Below are positions 32,869 to 40,862 of a DNA stretch of 64,000 bases, piece by piece. A program made the position numbers and the translations under genes. The notes below the pieces were generated by a model. The model had not been told where the DNA came from, did not search any database, and saw only the letters and a list, made by a program, of their open reading frames with translations. Position 1 is the stretch's first letter. Every line of letters starts with the position of its first letter. Source of the DNA: Gammaproteobacteria bacterium (lineage in GTDB: Bacteria > Pseudomonadota > Gammaproteobacteria > Burkholderiales > Nitrosomonadaceae); the NCBI GenBank assembly GCA_015709615.1, contig CP054179.1:1302001-1366000 (forward strand), written 5' to 3'.

Positions 32869-33739
32869 TGTAAGAATTTCTAGCGTTGTTTACAGTATTC
32901 AGGAGAATACTGTAGATGAACATACACAAACGCACTCGTTTAACATTATTGGATCGTCAGGAAATCTGGCGGCTGTATCAAACCCGGCTGTGGAAGGTAG
33001 TTCAGCTGGCAGAATACTTTCACGTCAGCCGGCCAACGATTTATGACGTACTGAAACGAGCCAGACTCCAGGAATTTACTCCGCGTAGCAGTACCAATCA
33101 GCGCTTCAAGACACTGCAGTATGGCCTCAAACGTTTGGCTAAAGTAGAGCAAACCATCCAGGAACGTCTCAAGCGTGAAGCGAAGCGCTATAACAAATCT
33201 TATCCGGGCGAGCTCGTTCACCTCGATACCAAGCGGCTTCCATTATTGAAAGGACAGTCTGCCAATGAACCTCGCGAGTACCTGTTTGTGGCCATCGATG
33301 ATTTCTCCAGGGAATTATATGCCGATATCTTCCCCGATAAAACTCAATACAGCGCCGCTTGCTTTCTCATCGCTACTGTTGCCCAATGTCCTTATCAAAT
33401 CGATTGCACTTATTCCGATAACGGCACGGAATTTAAAGGAACTGACGATCATGCTTTTGTCAAAGCTTGCAGGCAACACGGTATCGGTCAGAAGTTTACT
33501 CGTGTCAATCGTCCTCAAACCAACGGGAAAGCTGAGCGCGTGATCCGCACGCTCATGGACATGTGGCACAACAAATTCTGTTTTAAAGACACTGCTGACC
33601 GACGTATTCAACTTGTCCGTTTCATTAACTTCTACAACACCGTCAAACCCCATAAGAGTTTGTATAACGCAACCCCTTATGAAATACTCAACGCTTATTT
33701 CAATCAACCTCTCTGTAAACAACCCTGAGATTTCTTACA
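32869..33739 (+). mobile_element. IS481-family insertion sequence, 871 bp
   Basis: The ends are TGTAAGAATTTC at the left and its counterpart GAAATCTTACA-type sequence at the right. The terminal inverted repeats span 27 bases with 22 matches, including an exact inner GTTGTTTACAG. The 5'-TGT...ACA-3' termini and a single DDE transposase gene fit the IS481 family. It sits in the TIR gene with a 7-bp target duplication. Confidence 0.88.
32916..33728 (+). CDS. IS481-family transposase
   Basis: This 270-residue protein has an N-terminal helix-turn-helix (about residues 10-50, VVQLAEYFHVSRPTIYDVL) and an integrase-like catalytic core. The DDE residues are in LVHLDTKRLP, YSDNGTEFKG and NGKAERVIRT. 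The C-terminal VKPHKSLYNATPYE is typical. It is intact, so the element may still be active. The gene's end overlaps the right inverted repeat. Confidence 0.92.
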   Translation: MNIHKRTRLTLLDRQEIWRLYQTRLWKVVQLAEYFHVSRPTIYDVLKRARLQEFTPRSSTNQRFKTLQYGLKRLAKVEQTIQERLKREAKRYNKSYPGELVHLDTKRLPLLKGQSANEPREYLFVAIDDFSRELYADIFPDKTQYSAACFLIATVAQCPYQIDCTYSDNGTEFKGTDDHAFVKACRQHGIGQKFTRVNRPQTNGKAERVIRTLMDMWHNKFCFKDTADRRIQLVRFINFYNTVKPHKSLYNATPYEILNAYFNQPLCKQP

Positions 33740-33746
33740 CATAAGA
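33740..33746. repeat. target site duplication CATAAGA (right copy)
   Basis: This is the matching copy of 32862-32868, directly after the right end of the IS481-type element. Confidence 0.85.
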
Positions 33747-33802
33747 GACAAAGAACTTGATCTCTTTCTTCAATTACCTCGCCTCCTTATAGGCTTAACA
33801 TG

Positions 33803-33832
33803 CTCGGATAAGCCAGCGTCATCCAGGATAAA
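33803..33832. repeat. REP-like element, copy A
   Basis: The stretch CTCGGATAAGCCAGCGTCAT and CCAGGATAAA resembles 36523-36551 (CCCGGAAAGTCTGCGTCATC, CGGGATAAA) in about 24 of 29 bases. Copy B is palindromic at its ends (CCCGGA/TCCGGG). The two flank the toxin-antitoxin region. Confidence 0.4.
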
Positions 33833-33873
33833 TTTCCCAGACATTAATACTGGAATCCAATTCGTCTTTCAAT

Positions 33874-33912
33874 GATAAACTGCATATTAATAAAGGTTTC
33901 GGAGAGTTTATC
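33874..33912. promoter_or_regulatory. inverted repeat before the toxin-antitoxin operon
   Basis: The perfect 8-bp arms GATAAACT (33874-33881) and AGTTTATC (33905-33912) end directly at the antitoxin ATG. The ribosome site (ggag, 33901) lies inside the loop side. It may be the autoregulatory operator or a translation-limiting hairpin. Confidence 0.5.
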
Positions 33913-34140
33913 ATGCCCGATAAGATGAAATGGATTCTGGAAAATATCAAGACGTTGTCGCCCCATGAAAAAGCGACGCTCGCGCATTGCCTGATTTCAA
34001 GTTTGGATGATGCCAACGAGGAGCATGTCGATGAGGCGTGGATTCAAATCGCAGAACGCCGGTTCGCGCAACTTGAATCCGGTGCGGTGGAACCGGTTAG
34101 CTGGGAAGAAATCAAGCTGAAATTGAAACGTGAGTTGTGA
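33913..34140 (+). CDS. antitoxin, addiction module component (TIGR02574-like)
   Basis: This 75-residue protein has the pattern of the putative addiction module component family: an N-terminal helix with LSPHEKATLAHCLISSLD and a C-terminal toxin-binding part VEPVSWEEIKLKL. It would neutralise the following ParE/RelE-type toxin and, with it, repress the operon. It overlaps the toxin gene by 4 bases (GTGA). Confidence 0.85.
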   Translation: MPDKMKWILENIKTLSPHEKATLAHCLISSLDDANEEHVDEAWIQIAERRFAQLESGAVEPVSWEEIKLKLKREL

Positions 34141-34436
34141 CGAACGTTTACTTCCATCCTGAAGTTGCGCGCGACATCCATGAATCGGTCGTCTGGTATG
34201 AATCGCAAGCAAAAGGACTGGGTGGTGATTTCATCAATGAACTTGAAAACGCCTATGAAGCTATCGCCGAACTCCCTGCCGTATGGCCCCAATTCAGCAA
34301 AGGGTTTCAGCGTTATATTCTGACTCGTTTTCCATTCGCGGTAATTTACAGGCAATCAAACGAAAAAATCTATGTGATTGCTGTGATGCATCAAAGCAGA
34401 AAGCCCGGTTACTGGCTCAATCGAATTGTAGAATAA
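34137..34436 (+). CDS. ParE/RelE-family toxin
   Basis: This 99-residue protein has the ParE/RelE fold pattern: VYFHPEVARDIHESVVWYE, YEAIAELPAVWPQ, and the final strands FPFAVIYRQ and IYVIAVMHQSRKPGYW. Whether it targets gyrase (ParE) or mRNA (RelE) cannot be told from sequence. The start is GTG at 34137, overlapping the antitoxin stop. The gap 34437-34744 downstream has no gene but holds a duplicated gene end at 34530-34592. Confidence 0.85.
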   Translation: MTNVYFHPEVARDIHESVVWYESQAKGLGGDFINELENAYEAIAELPAVWPQFSKGFQRYILTRFPFAVIYRQSNEKIYVIAVMHQSRKPGYWLNRIVE

Positions 34437-34529
34437 AGAATCAAGCAATCCGAACGACACAGAATCACATCTTTGACCTCAAACCATTTCCTCTTATCAA
34501 TCAGACAAAGGCGTTTTTTAAACCGCCAA

Positions 34530-34592
34530 TTGCCAATCTATTCGATCAACGCAAACTAATAACCGGCCAGTTGTTTCTTCCGGCATGAGGTC
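34530..34592. repeat. duplicated 3' end of the HAD phosphatase gene (copy 1)
   Basis: The stretch aacgcaaactaataaccggc and the bases after it match 36593-36624 in 31 of 32 bases, with weaker similarity around it. The second copy is the 3' end of the HAD gene plus its downstream flank. So the gene end exists once intact (from 36590) and once as a relic here, about 2.0 kb apart in the same orientation. The hipBA locus lies between. Confidence 0.65.
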
Positions 34593-34744
34593 GGGAAGAG
34601 AAATAACAATTGTAATCTTTGCTCTTCGAATAAAACAGAGGCGTTGCATCAAGAACTATTTCTGCATTCGCGACCTGAACCTTTTTATGTCATTCCAAGT
34701 CGGTTCACCCCCCCAAATAAGAATCGAATCTGCGCCCATCGAGT

Positions 34745-36012
34745 CTATGCGTCTCCTTGCGGCTCGGTGAGCCGACGTATTGTCAGCGCGGCTCGCTGCT
34801 CTATCAGGGTAATAATCTGCTCGACCAAGGGACTTTCAGTGAATCCAAGCTCTTTTTGCGATTGAAGCTGGCGGGCCGTCTTCGGCAGGCTCTGCGCCAG
34901 TTCCAGAATGCGCTTGCGGGTTTGAGCCCGGCTCAAACCAGCGCTCTCGGCGAACTGATCCCAGTGATGAGCCTGCACCTCACTGAACTTGTATTTGCTG
35001 CCGATCTTCATCGCCATCTTGGGTGTGAGGGTCTGGTACACCGCCGTCGACAGGGTGTCGTACAACGGTGCCAGTACCGGAAACTTGCCGGTATAAAGCA
35101 AGGAGAAGTTCTTGGCATGCGCGTCATGATTACCGATCAAGGCGTTGAACACCACGTAATCGAGCAGGTACAGTACTTGCGGTGCGCTAGGCCGGGTAAC
35201 ATGACGCAACAGGCTGAAGCACGCGGCGAGATCGGGGCCCCCTTCGTTTTGATACTTCATCTCGGGCACCACGCCCAGCGCTTGACAGAAATCCTCCTGA
35301 TGCAGGCGTGCTACCCGGCCTTGCGTGCCGGTTTGCCGGTCTAACGCGCCACCAGCAAAAAGCGGCGGCCGGCAACGGCGCGGATTTGCGCTTGAGCGGC
35401 TTGCAGCTTCATGGCGCGAGCCAGGGCGAGGCAGAAGCCTTCATTGGTAACACTATCTTCCACGCCTTGGATGAGCGGCTTCAAGATATGGGTGCTGGGT
35501 TGCCCTCCTTGAGGCAGACCAATGCGCTGTCCGTCAAAAACAACCGGCAGCTTATCCTGCACACCGGCCAATGACTGCCGCAAGCCATCCTTGCCAGCCA
35601 TCATCGGGCGGCGAGGCAATTCATCAAGGATGTCAACCAGCTCATCATCGTTCAGCCACTGAACGCGATCATCCCCGAGTGGTGAAGGAGGTGTTCCAGG
35701 CGGCAGAAAAGTAATGGCTCCGGCACACTCTCCGCCGATGTGATCGAGCAAGGCAAAGTCATTCTGACCCGATACCTGGAATTGCTGTGCGATCAAGCGG
35801 CGCAGATGACCTTCGGGGAGCAGACCGGCAAAGAATGGGCGCGTGTGGATGTCATCGAATACATCCGTTTGCAAGGGGAGCGAGCAAGACAGCGCGATGG
35901 CTCCCGGTCGATTCAGCCAGTTTTCGAGATAGTGGAAACTGAGCCGTCCCTCCTGCAGCGACAAGGTGCCGACATGATAAGCAAACAGCCAGACCTCGAG
36001 TTCATGTGCCAT
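34745..36012 (-). pseudogene. hipA: HipA-type kinase toxin, broken by a one-base frameshift
   Basis: The N-terminal part (36012-35341) encodes the HipA N-lobe with LAGVQDKLPVV (SLAGVQDK). The C-terminal part (up to 35272, ending 34745) carries the kinase core LIGNHDAHAKNFSLLY. Between them the sequence reads CGT TAG ACC; adding one base (CGT TAT GAC C) restores RYDRQTGTQGRVARLHQEDF, the usual HipA linker. So the gene lost one base near 35343. HipA phosphorylates glutamyl-tRNA synthetase in E. coli. A sequencing error cannot be excluded. Confidence 0.85.
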
Positions 36013-36259
36013 CGCTGTCTATCTTCATCACCGCGGATTGTTGTTCCGGCAGGCCCGCAAGAACGATTTCACCGCCTAAGGCATCGATGACCCGCAAGAC
36101 CTGCTCAAGTCTCAACGTGGACTTTCCCGCTTCGAGATCGACAATGAAACGTAGCCCGACACCGGCTGCCAAAGCGAGCTGAGACTGTGTCAGGCCAAGC
36201 TGCTTGCGTGCTGTGCGCAGGGCAAGCCCGAGCGATTGAGTGCTGTGGATGCGGATCAT
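36002..36259 (-). CDS. hipB: HipB-type antitoxin, HTH repressor
   Basis: This 85-residue protein has an XRE-type helix-turn-helix (LRTARKQLGLTQSQLALAAGV and FIVDLEAGKSTLRLEQVLRV). It overlaps hipA by 11 bases, as is usual for hipBA. The ATG at 36259 (MIRIHSTQ) is preferred; a longer frame would run into the first operator. It is intact and has three palindromic operators upstream, so it probably still represses its own promoter. Confidence 0.85.
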   Translation of the reverse strand: MIRIHSTQSLGLALRTARKQLGLTQSQLALAAGVGLRFIVDLEAGKSTLRLEQVLRVIDALGGEIVLAGLPEQQSAVMKIDSDGT

Positions 36260-36278
36260 GAATCTCACTTTGTCGATT

Positions 36279-36391
36279 TTCCCGTTCGGGAAATTATGAA
36301 ACAAAGCACACATCCGAGCAAGTTAATTTTCCTGATCGGGAAAAATTATGCTTCAATCAATTTTACTTGAGAAAATATTCCCAATCGGGAA
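36279..36391. promoter_or_regulatory. three HipB-type palindromic operators
   Basis: The palindromes TTCCCGTTCGGGAA (36279-36292), TTCCTGATCGGGAA (36329-36342) and TTCCCAATCGGGAA (36378-36391) share the form TTCCYNNTCGGGAA. Their starts are 50 and 49 bases apart, about five helical turns. They lie upstream of hipB, so they fit the cooperative operators of HipB autorepression. Confidence 0.75.
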
Positions 36392-36522
36392 TATTTGTAC
36401 GTCCGTTGCGCAGAATGGGGTAGTTAGTTGCTTAGTTCCACCGTGCACCGTTGATCTGTTTGCGGAACTAAACACTTAGCGACTGGCGTGAAATTTTCGC
36501 ATTTGCCACGACCAGCAAGTAG

Positions 36523-36551
36523 CCCGGAAAGTCTGCGTCATCCGGGATAAA
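36523..36551. repeat. REP-like element, copy B
   Basis: The palindromic ends CCCGGA (36523-36528) and TCCGGG (36541-36546) enclose AAGTCTGCGTCA. It resembles the stretch at 33803-33832. The rest of the 36260-36589 gap holds the hip operators and an 8-bp inverted repeat TTAGTTCC/GGAACTAA (36432-36439 and 36464-36471), with no gene. Confidence 0.4.
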
Positions 36552-36589
36552 AAAGCATTCTCTAAGCCTCCGATTGCCAACTCATCCCA

Positions 36590-37252
36590 TTAACGCAAAC
36601 TAATAACCGGCCAGTTATTTCTCTCGGCGTGGCTTTTCAATGTCGGATCGGGGTCGACGGCGACCGGATGGGTGACTTTGCTCAGCAGTGGTAAGTCGTT
36701 GAGCGAGTCGCTGTAAAACCAGCTGCGCAGGAACGACAGCCAAGTCAGATTGTGCTCGTCCAGCCACTTTTCCAGCCGTTCGATTTTGCCTTCGCGGAAC
36801 GAAGGCGTGCCGGTCACGCGGCCAGTGAACTCGCCATTTTTTTCTTCCGGTTCGGTCGCGATCAAGTGTTCGATACCGAGTGCGTGGGCGATTGGCGCGG
36901 TGACGAAACTGTTGGTGGCGGTGATGATGATGCACAGGTCATTATCGAGCATGTGCCGTTCGATCAATTGGCGCGTACCGGGTGCGATCAGCGGCGTGAT
37001 CCTTTCCGCCATGAATTCCTTGCGCCAGGCTTCCAGTTGCGCACGCGGATGACGCGCCAGCGGCTTGAGCTGAAAATTCAGAAATTCATGAATATCCAAC
37101 GTACCTGCTTTGTATTGCTCGTAAAACTCGATATTTTTCGCTTCGTGCAATTCCCGGTCCAAGGCTTTTTTCTCGATCAGAAATTGCGCCCATTGAAAAT
37201 CGCTATCGCCCGCGATCAACGTGTTATCCAAATCAAATAATGCCAAATTCAT
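36590..37252 (-). CDS. HAD-superfamily phosphatase, SerB-like (HAD-IB)
   Basis: This 220-residue enzyme has HAD motif I DLDNT (residues 7-11), motif II in IITATNS, and motif IV in YSDSLNDLPLL. These are typical of the HAD-IB group that includes phosphoserine phosphatase. The substrate is not certain; members next to hda in betaproteobacteria are usually annotated only as HAD hydrolases. It overlaps hda by 4 bases (ATGA). The last part of the gene is duplicated at 34530-34592. Confidence 0.88.
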   Translation of the reverse strand: MNLALFDLDNTLIAGDSDFQWAQFLIEKKALDRELHEAKNIEFYEQYKAGTLDIHEFLNFQLKPLARHPRAQLEAWRKEFMAERITPLIAPGTRQLIERHMLDNDLCIIITATNSFVTAPIAHALGIEHLIATEPEEKNGEFTGRVTGTPSFREGKIERLEKWLDEHNLTWLSFLRSWFYSDSLNDLPLLSKVTHPVAVDPDPTLKSHAERNNWPVISLR

Positions 37253-37929
37253 GAAGCCACCTGTAATAATTCTCGTAATAATGGAATGGTAATCGGACGC
37301 TGCTGCGCCAGCGAATAACGGTCCAGCGCGTCCAGCGTCATCATCAGCGACGGCAAATCGCGCCGCCCGTGCCGCAATAGATAAAGACAAATTTCCTGCG
37401 GAATGGCAAAACCACGATCGGCGGCATGCATTTTCATCGCCTGGATTTTTTCTTCTTCGGTTAATTCGTGCACTTGAAACACCAGTCCCCAACCCAAGCG
37501 CGTCACCAGATCCTGGCGCATCGCCAGATACACCGGCGCAACCGCGCCGCTCAGCAGCAAGAATGCATGACCTTCGTCGCGCAAACGGTTATACACATTG
37601 AACAAGGCAATCTGCCCCGCCGCATCCAGGCGGTCGACATCGTCGATCGCAATGCAATCCATGCCGCTATCGAACACAAATTCGCTGCCGTTTTGGACGC
37701 AGCAATATACCGCTTTCCGGTTGCTTTGGGTATACGCGGCGACACTGGCTCGCAGTAAATGGCTTTTACCGCTGCCCGGACTGCCCCACAAATAAACAAA
37801 ACGATCCTGTTCCCGTCCCGACACGATACCGGTCAGCATGTACAATAATTCGGCATTTTTTCCGGGTTGAAAATTTTCCAGCGTGGGCAGTGACGGCGGC
37901 AGAATGTCGAGCAGCAATTGTTGCATCAT
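37249..37929 (-). CDS. hda: DnaA regulatory inactivator Hda
   Basis: This 226-residue AAA+ protein is related to DnaA domain III. It has the Walker A motif GSPGSGKS (residues 49-56) and Walker B CIAIDDVDR (92-100), and lacks the DnaA DNA-binding domain. The N-terminal QQLLLDI resembles the clamp-binding motif of Hda. With the DNA polymerase clamp it stimulates ATP hydrolysis by DnaA and prevents over-initiation. It lies between the permease gene and the HAD gene, a common betaproteobacterial order. Confidence 0.88.
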   Translation of the reverse strand: MMQQLLLDILPPSLPTLENFQPGKNAELLYMLTGIVSGREQDRFVYLWGSPGSGKSHLLRASVAAYTQSNRKAVYCCVQNGSEFVFDSGMDCIAIDDVDRLDAAGQIALFNVYNRLRDEGHAFLLLSGAVAPVYLAMRQDLVTRLGWGLVFQVHELTEEEKIQAMKMHAADRGFAIPQEICLYLLRHGRRDLPSLMMTLDALDRYSLAQQRPITIPLLRELLQVAS

Positions 37930-37969
37930 CGGGATTCAAGATAATCGCCGGACTGTAAACCGGCAGTGG

Positions 37970-39034
37970 CTATGATTTATAGAAATTGCTGACCAGATAA
38001 TGTTGATGCAGATGACGCAGCCACACCAGCAGTATGGCACTCACCGGCAGCGCCAGCAGGATGCCGAAAAAACCGAATAATTGACCGAATGCCATCAAGG
38101 CGAAAATCACCATCACCGGATGCAAGCCGATACGGTCTCCAACCAGCCAAGGGGTAAACAACATGCCTTCGAGCAATTGACCGGCACCGAATACAATCCA
38201 TACCGGAATGATTCCGCTCCAGTCTTGAAATTGCATCACCGCAGCCAGCGTCGCCAGCGTCAAGCCGACAATCATACCCAGGTACGGCACAAACACCAGA
38301 ATGCCGGCGACCAAGCCGATCGGTAATGCGAATTCCAATCCCGCCAGCCACAGGCCGGTAATATAGCAAATACTCATCAACACGATGACGGCTAGCTGGC
38401 CGCGCAGGAATTCCGCGAGAATTTGATCGGTCTCACGCGCCAATACCGAAATTTGTTGATGCCAATAACGCGGAATCATTTCATCGATCAGTTTGATCAA
38501 CATATCCCAATCGCGCAGCAGGTAAAACAGAACAACGGGTACCAGCAGCATATTGACCAGAAACTCCATGATTGCCATGCCGCCGCTGGTCAGTGACGGC
38601 AGCACTTTTGCCGCCACCCCGCCGGCGCTTTGCCAGTGTTCCGAAATTGCTTGTTTCAGCACATTCATGTCGGGCTGGAGGCTGATGTTAAACCGGGCTT
38701 CCAGCCACGGCATCACGTGATTTTTCAACACATCCAGGTACACCGGCATTTTATCCATCAGCCGCCTGGCTTCTTCCTCGAATAGTGGCACCATGATAAA
38801 AATCAATGCCACAAACATACCGGACAGCAAGAGCATCACCAGAATCGTGCCGACTGTGCGCGACAATCTGTGGCTCGCCATGCGTGTCACGATCGGGTTG
38901 CAAATATACGCAATCACCGCAGCCAGCAGAAAAGGCGTCAGAATCGGACTGAGCAGATAAAGCACTCCGCCCGACACGCACGCCAGCGCCAGCCACCACA
39001 GATAATGCAAGCCGTCGGAATGTTCCGTGCTCAT
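37970..39034 (-). CDS. AI-2E family permease, PerM-like
   Basis: This 354-residue membrane protein has about eight transmembrane segments. The family patterns are PILTPFLLAAVIAYICNP near the start and FVPYLGMIVGL and GDRIGLHPVMVIFALMAFGQ near the end. Family members include exporters of autoinducer-2 and Na/H antiporters; the substrate here is unknown. The ATG at 39034 (MSTEHSDG) is chosen because the 45 preceding codons are not family-like. It is downstream of the aminotransferase gene. Confidence 0.88.
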   Translation of the reverse strand: MSTEHSDGLHYLWWLALACVSGGVLYLLSPILTPFLLAAVIAYICNPIVTRMASHRLSRTVGTILVMLLLSGMFVALIFIMVPLFEEEARRLMDKMPVYLDVLKNHVMPWLEARFNISLQPDMNVLKQAISEHWQSAGGVAAKVLPSLTSGGMAIMEFLVNMLLVPVVLFYLLRDWDMLIKLIDEMIPRYWHQQISVLARETDQILAEFLRGQLAVIVLMSICYITGLWLAGLEFALPIGLVAGILVFVPYLGMIVGLTLATLAAVMQFQDWSGIIPVWIVFGAGQLLEGMLFTPWLVGDRIGLHPVMVIFALMAFGQLFGFFGILLALPVSAILLVWLRHLHQHYLVSNFYKS

Positions 39035-39042
39035 ACCCAACC

Positions 39043-40437
39043 TTAACTTTGCCCGGCTTTCGCTTTTAATGCGTGACTGGCGAGATTCTTGCCGAGCTCC
39101 CAGATCGAACCCGGTACTTGATGGGTATCGGCGATGGTTTTGGTCAACGCGCCGACGATGCGGTCGCAATCTTTCTGCGACAGAATCAATGGCGGCAGCA
39201 ACTTGATGACATTCATGCCATGCCCGGCCACTTGCGTCAGGATTCTGTGCTCTTTAAACAACGGAATCGTGATCATCTGGCAGAACAATCCTTTGTTGGC
39301 GGCTTCCAGCATCATCCACGCCGTCTTTAACGAGAAACTGCCGGGCGATTTGAATTCGATTGCAATCATCGATCCTTTGCCGCGCGCTTCTTTCAGGAAT
39401 TCATATTGATTGGTCAGAGCATTGATCCGCCCGATGATATCCGCGCCGATTTTCGCGCTATTTTCGACCAGCTTCTCGGTTTTGATCACTTCCAAACTGG
39501 CCAACCCCGCCGCCATCGCCATATTGTTCTTGGAGAACGTGGAACCGTGCACCACCGCCCGGTCCATGCGGTTGAACACACTTTCCATGATCGGTTGCGT
39601 CATGGCGACCGCACCGACCGGAACGAACCCGCCGGACAACGCCTTGGCCATGCAAATCATATCGGGCTTCACGCCCCAATGTTCGACTGCCCAGAATTTT
39701 CCGGTGCGGCCCAAGCCGGTTTGAATTTCATCGGCGACAAACAGCGTGCCGTATTTCTTGCACAGCCGTTCCACTTCGGGCAGATAGTTGTCATCCGGAA
39801 TATTGACACCCTTGCCCTGGATCGGCTCGACCACAAACGCCGCGACGTTACGACCGCTGAGCGCTTGTTCCAAAGCGGCCAGATCGTTGAACGGAACCGA
39901 GCCGCAATCCTGCAGCAGCGGCCCGAAACCGTCCTTGAAAATCTGCTCGCCGTTCAGCGACAACGCGCCCATTGTCAACCCATGATAGGCATGGTCGCAG
40001 CAAATAATGCGATTGCGCTTGGTAAAATAACGCGCGAACTTGATCGCCGCTTCCACGGCTTCGGTGCCGGAATTGCAGAAAAATGCGCGTTCCAGATTAT
40101 CCGGTGTCGTGGTCAAAATTTCCTTGGCTAGCAAACCGCTCAGAATCGAAACATCCATCTGCACCAGATCCGGCATTTCCAGCGACAATACCTCTTTCAA
40201 CGCATTAACGATGACCGGATGATTGCGGCCAAAAGCATACACGCCGAAGCCGCTCAGCAAATCGAGATATTCGTTACCCTGCTCGTCATACAGATATTGC
40301 CCGACAGCACGCTCATAATTGCGATCATAGCCGATCGTTTTCAGCACCCGCACCATCTGCGCATTCAGGTAGTGATCGTGCAAATCAAATTTGTCGGTGC
40401 GATGCTGCGATAACAAATCGGTAATACTGAAAGACAT
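39043..40437 (-). CDS. class III aminotransferase, possibly HpnO-like
   Basis: This 464-residue PLP enzyme has the phosphate-binding CNSGTEA (121-127), the pyridine-nitrogen Asp236 in FVADEIQTG, and the PLP lysine Lys265 in MICMAKALSGG. The long N-terminal region (about 55 residues before the fold) and the C-terminal extension are like HpnO, which makes aminobacteriohopanetriol. This fits the hopanoid genes at 46-49 kb. Acetylornithine or putrescine aminotransferase-like roles are alternatives. It starts at 40437; GCC-rich leader codons upstream are not family-like. Confidence 0.7.
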   Translation of the reverse strand: MSFSITDLLSQHRTDKFDLHDHYLNAQMVRVLKTIGYDRNYERAVGQYLYDEQGNEYLDLLSGFGVYAFGRNHPVIVNALKEVLSLEMPDLVQMDVSILSGLLAKEILTTTPDNLERAFFCNSGTEAVEAAIKFARYFTKRNRIICCDHAYHGLTMGALSLNGEQIFKDGFGPLLQDCGSVPFNDLAALEQALSGRNVAAFVVEPIQGKGVNIPDDNYLPEVERLCKKYGTLFVADEIQTGLGRTGKFWAVEHWGVKPDMICMAKALSGGFVPVGAVAMTQPIMESVFNRMDRAVVHGSTFSKNNMAMAAGLASLEVIKTEKLVENSAKIGADIIGRINALTNQYEFLKEARGKGSMIAIEFKSPGSFSLKTAWMMLEAANKGLFCQMITIPLFKEHRILTQVAGHGMNVIKLLPPLILSQKDCDRIVGALTKTIADTHQVPGSIWELGKNLASHALKAKAGQS

Positions 40438-40862
40438 GAACGGCCTCTGCATTAAAAACACCGGCAGCAAAACCGGCGGCTAAAATCTATGAATTTCCTG
40501 AATGAAAAACTGATACCACAGCAAATAAAATAAGCGCAGATCATACCACTCCACCGCTTTTTTTTGCTGCTAAAAATACACCATCAATGTGTTATTTATC
40601 ATTGTCATGATGCATCGGGGTGACACCGTTACTGAGGCAAAATTTTGCTGGAAGAAAAATTGAACAAGTCCCGGAATATTTTCCGGATTTTGTAAAAAAT
40701 GAACCTTTGGCAGTCAGGTGCTTACTCACTACAATTCCATAGACCGGCTTCAGCACGGCTGCTGGTATGCCGGGTTATTTATGATGCTATTATAGCGAAC
40801 CGATCCGTATATTACCGGTCTCGATTGCATCGGCTTTTTTACTATTTGAAATGATCAGAACT
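40438..40862. other. intergenic region between divergent genes
   Basis: This 425-base gap holds the divergent promoters of the aminotransferase gene and the small membrane protein gene. An inverted repeat CCGGAATATTTTCCGG lies at about 40672-40687. A TATAAT-like box (GCTATTATAGCG) lies near 40788. I see no gene, RNA or repeat element. Confidence 0.5.

Larger units (their letters stand above)
32425..33773 (-). pseudogene. TIR-domain protein gene, interrupted by an IS481-type element
   Basis: The 3' part (32861-32425) encodes SYAHSNKDLANSFLEKL, then VIWHDTGLEVGEEW and LLLVSPGFLASKFISEKEL, a clear TIR domain. The 5' part lies on the other side of the IS: a TTG start at 33773 after AGGAGG, encoding KKEIKFFVSY. 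Removing the IS and one copy of the 7-bp duplication rejoins the two parts in frame as KFFVSYAHSNKD, giving 157 codons (156 residues). TIR domains in bacteria often cleave NAD in antiphage defence. No partner gene is seen. Confidence 0.85.

Noticed and set aside
32885..33723. Shorter limits for the IS based only on the inner repeat GTTGTTTACAG
   Set aside because: The flanks then show no target duplication. Extending to TGTAAGAA ends gives 27-bp repeats, a 7-bp duplication and a restored TIR frame.
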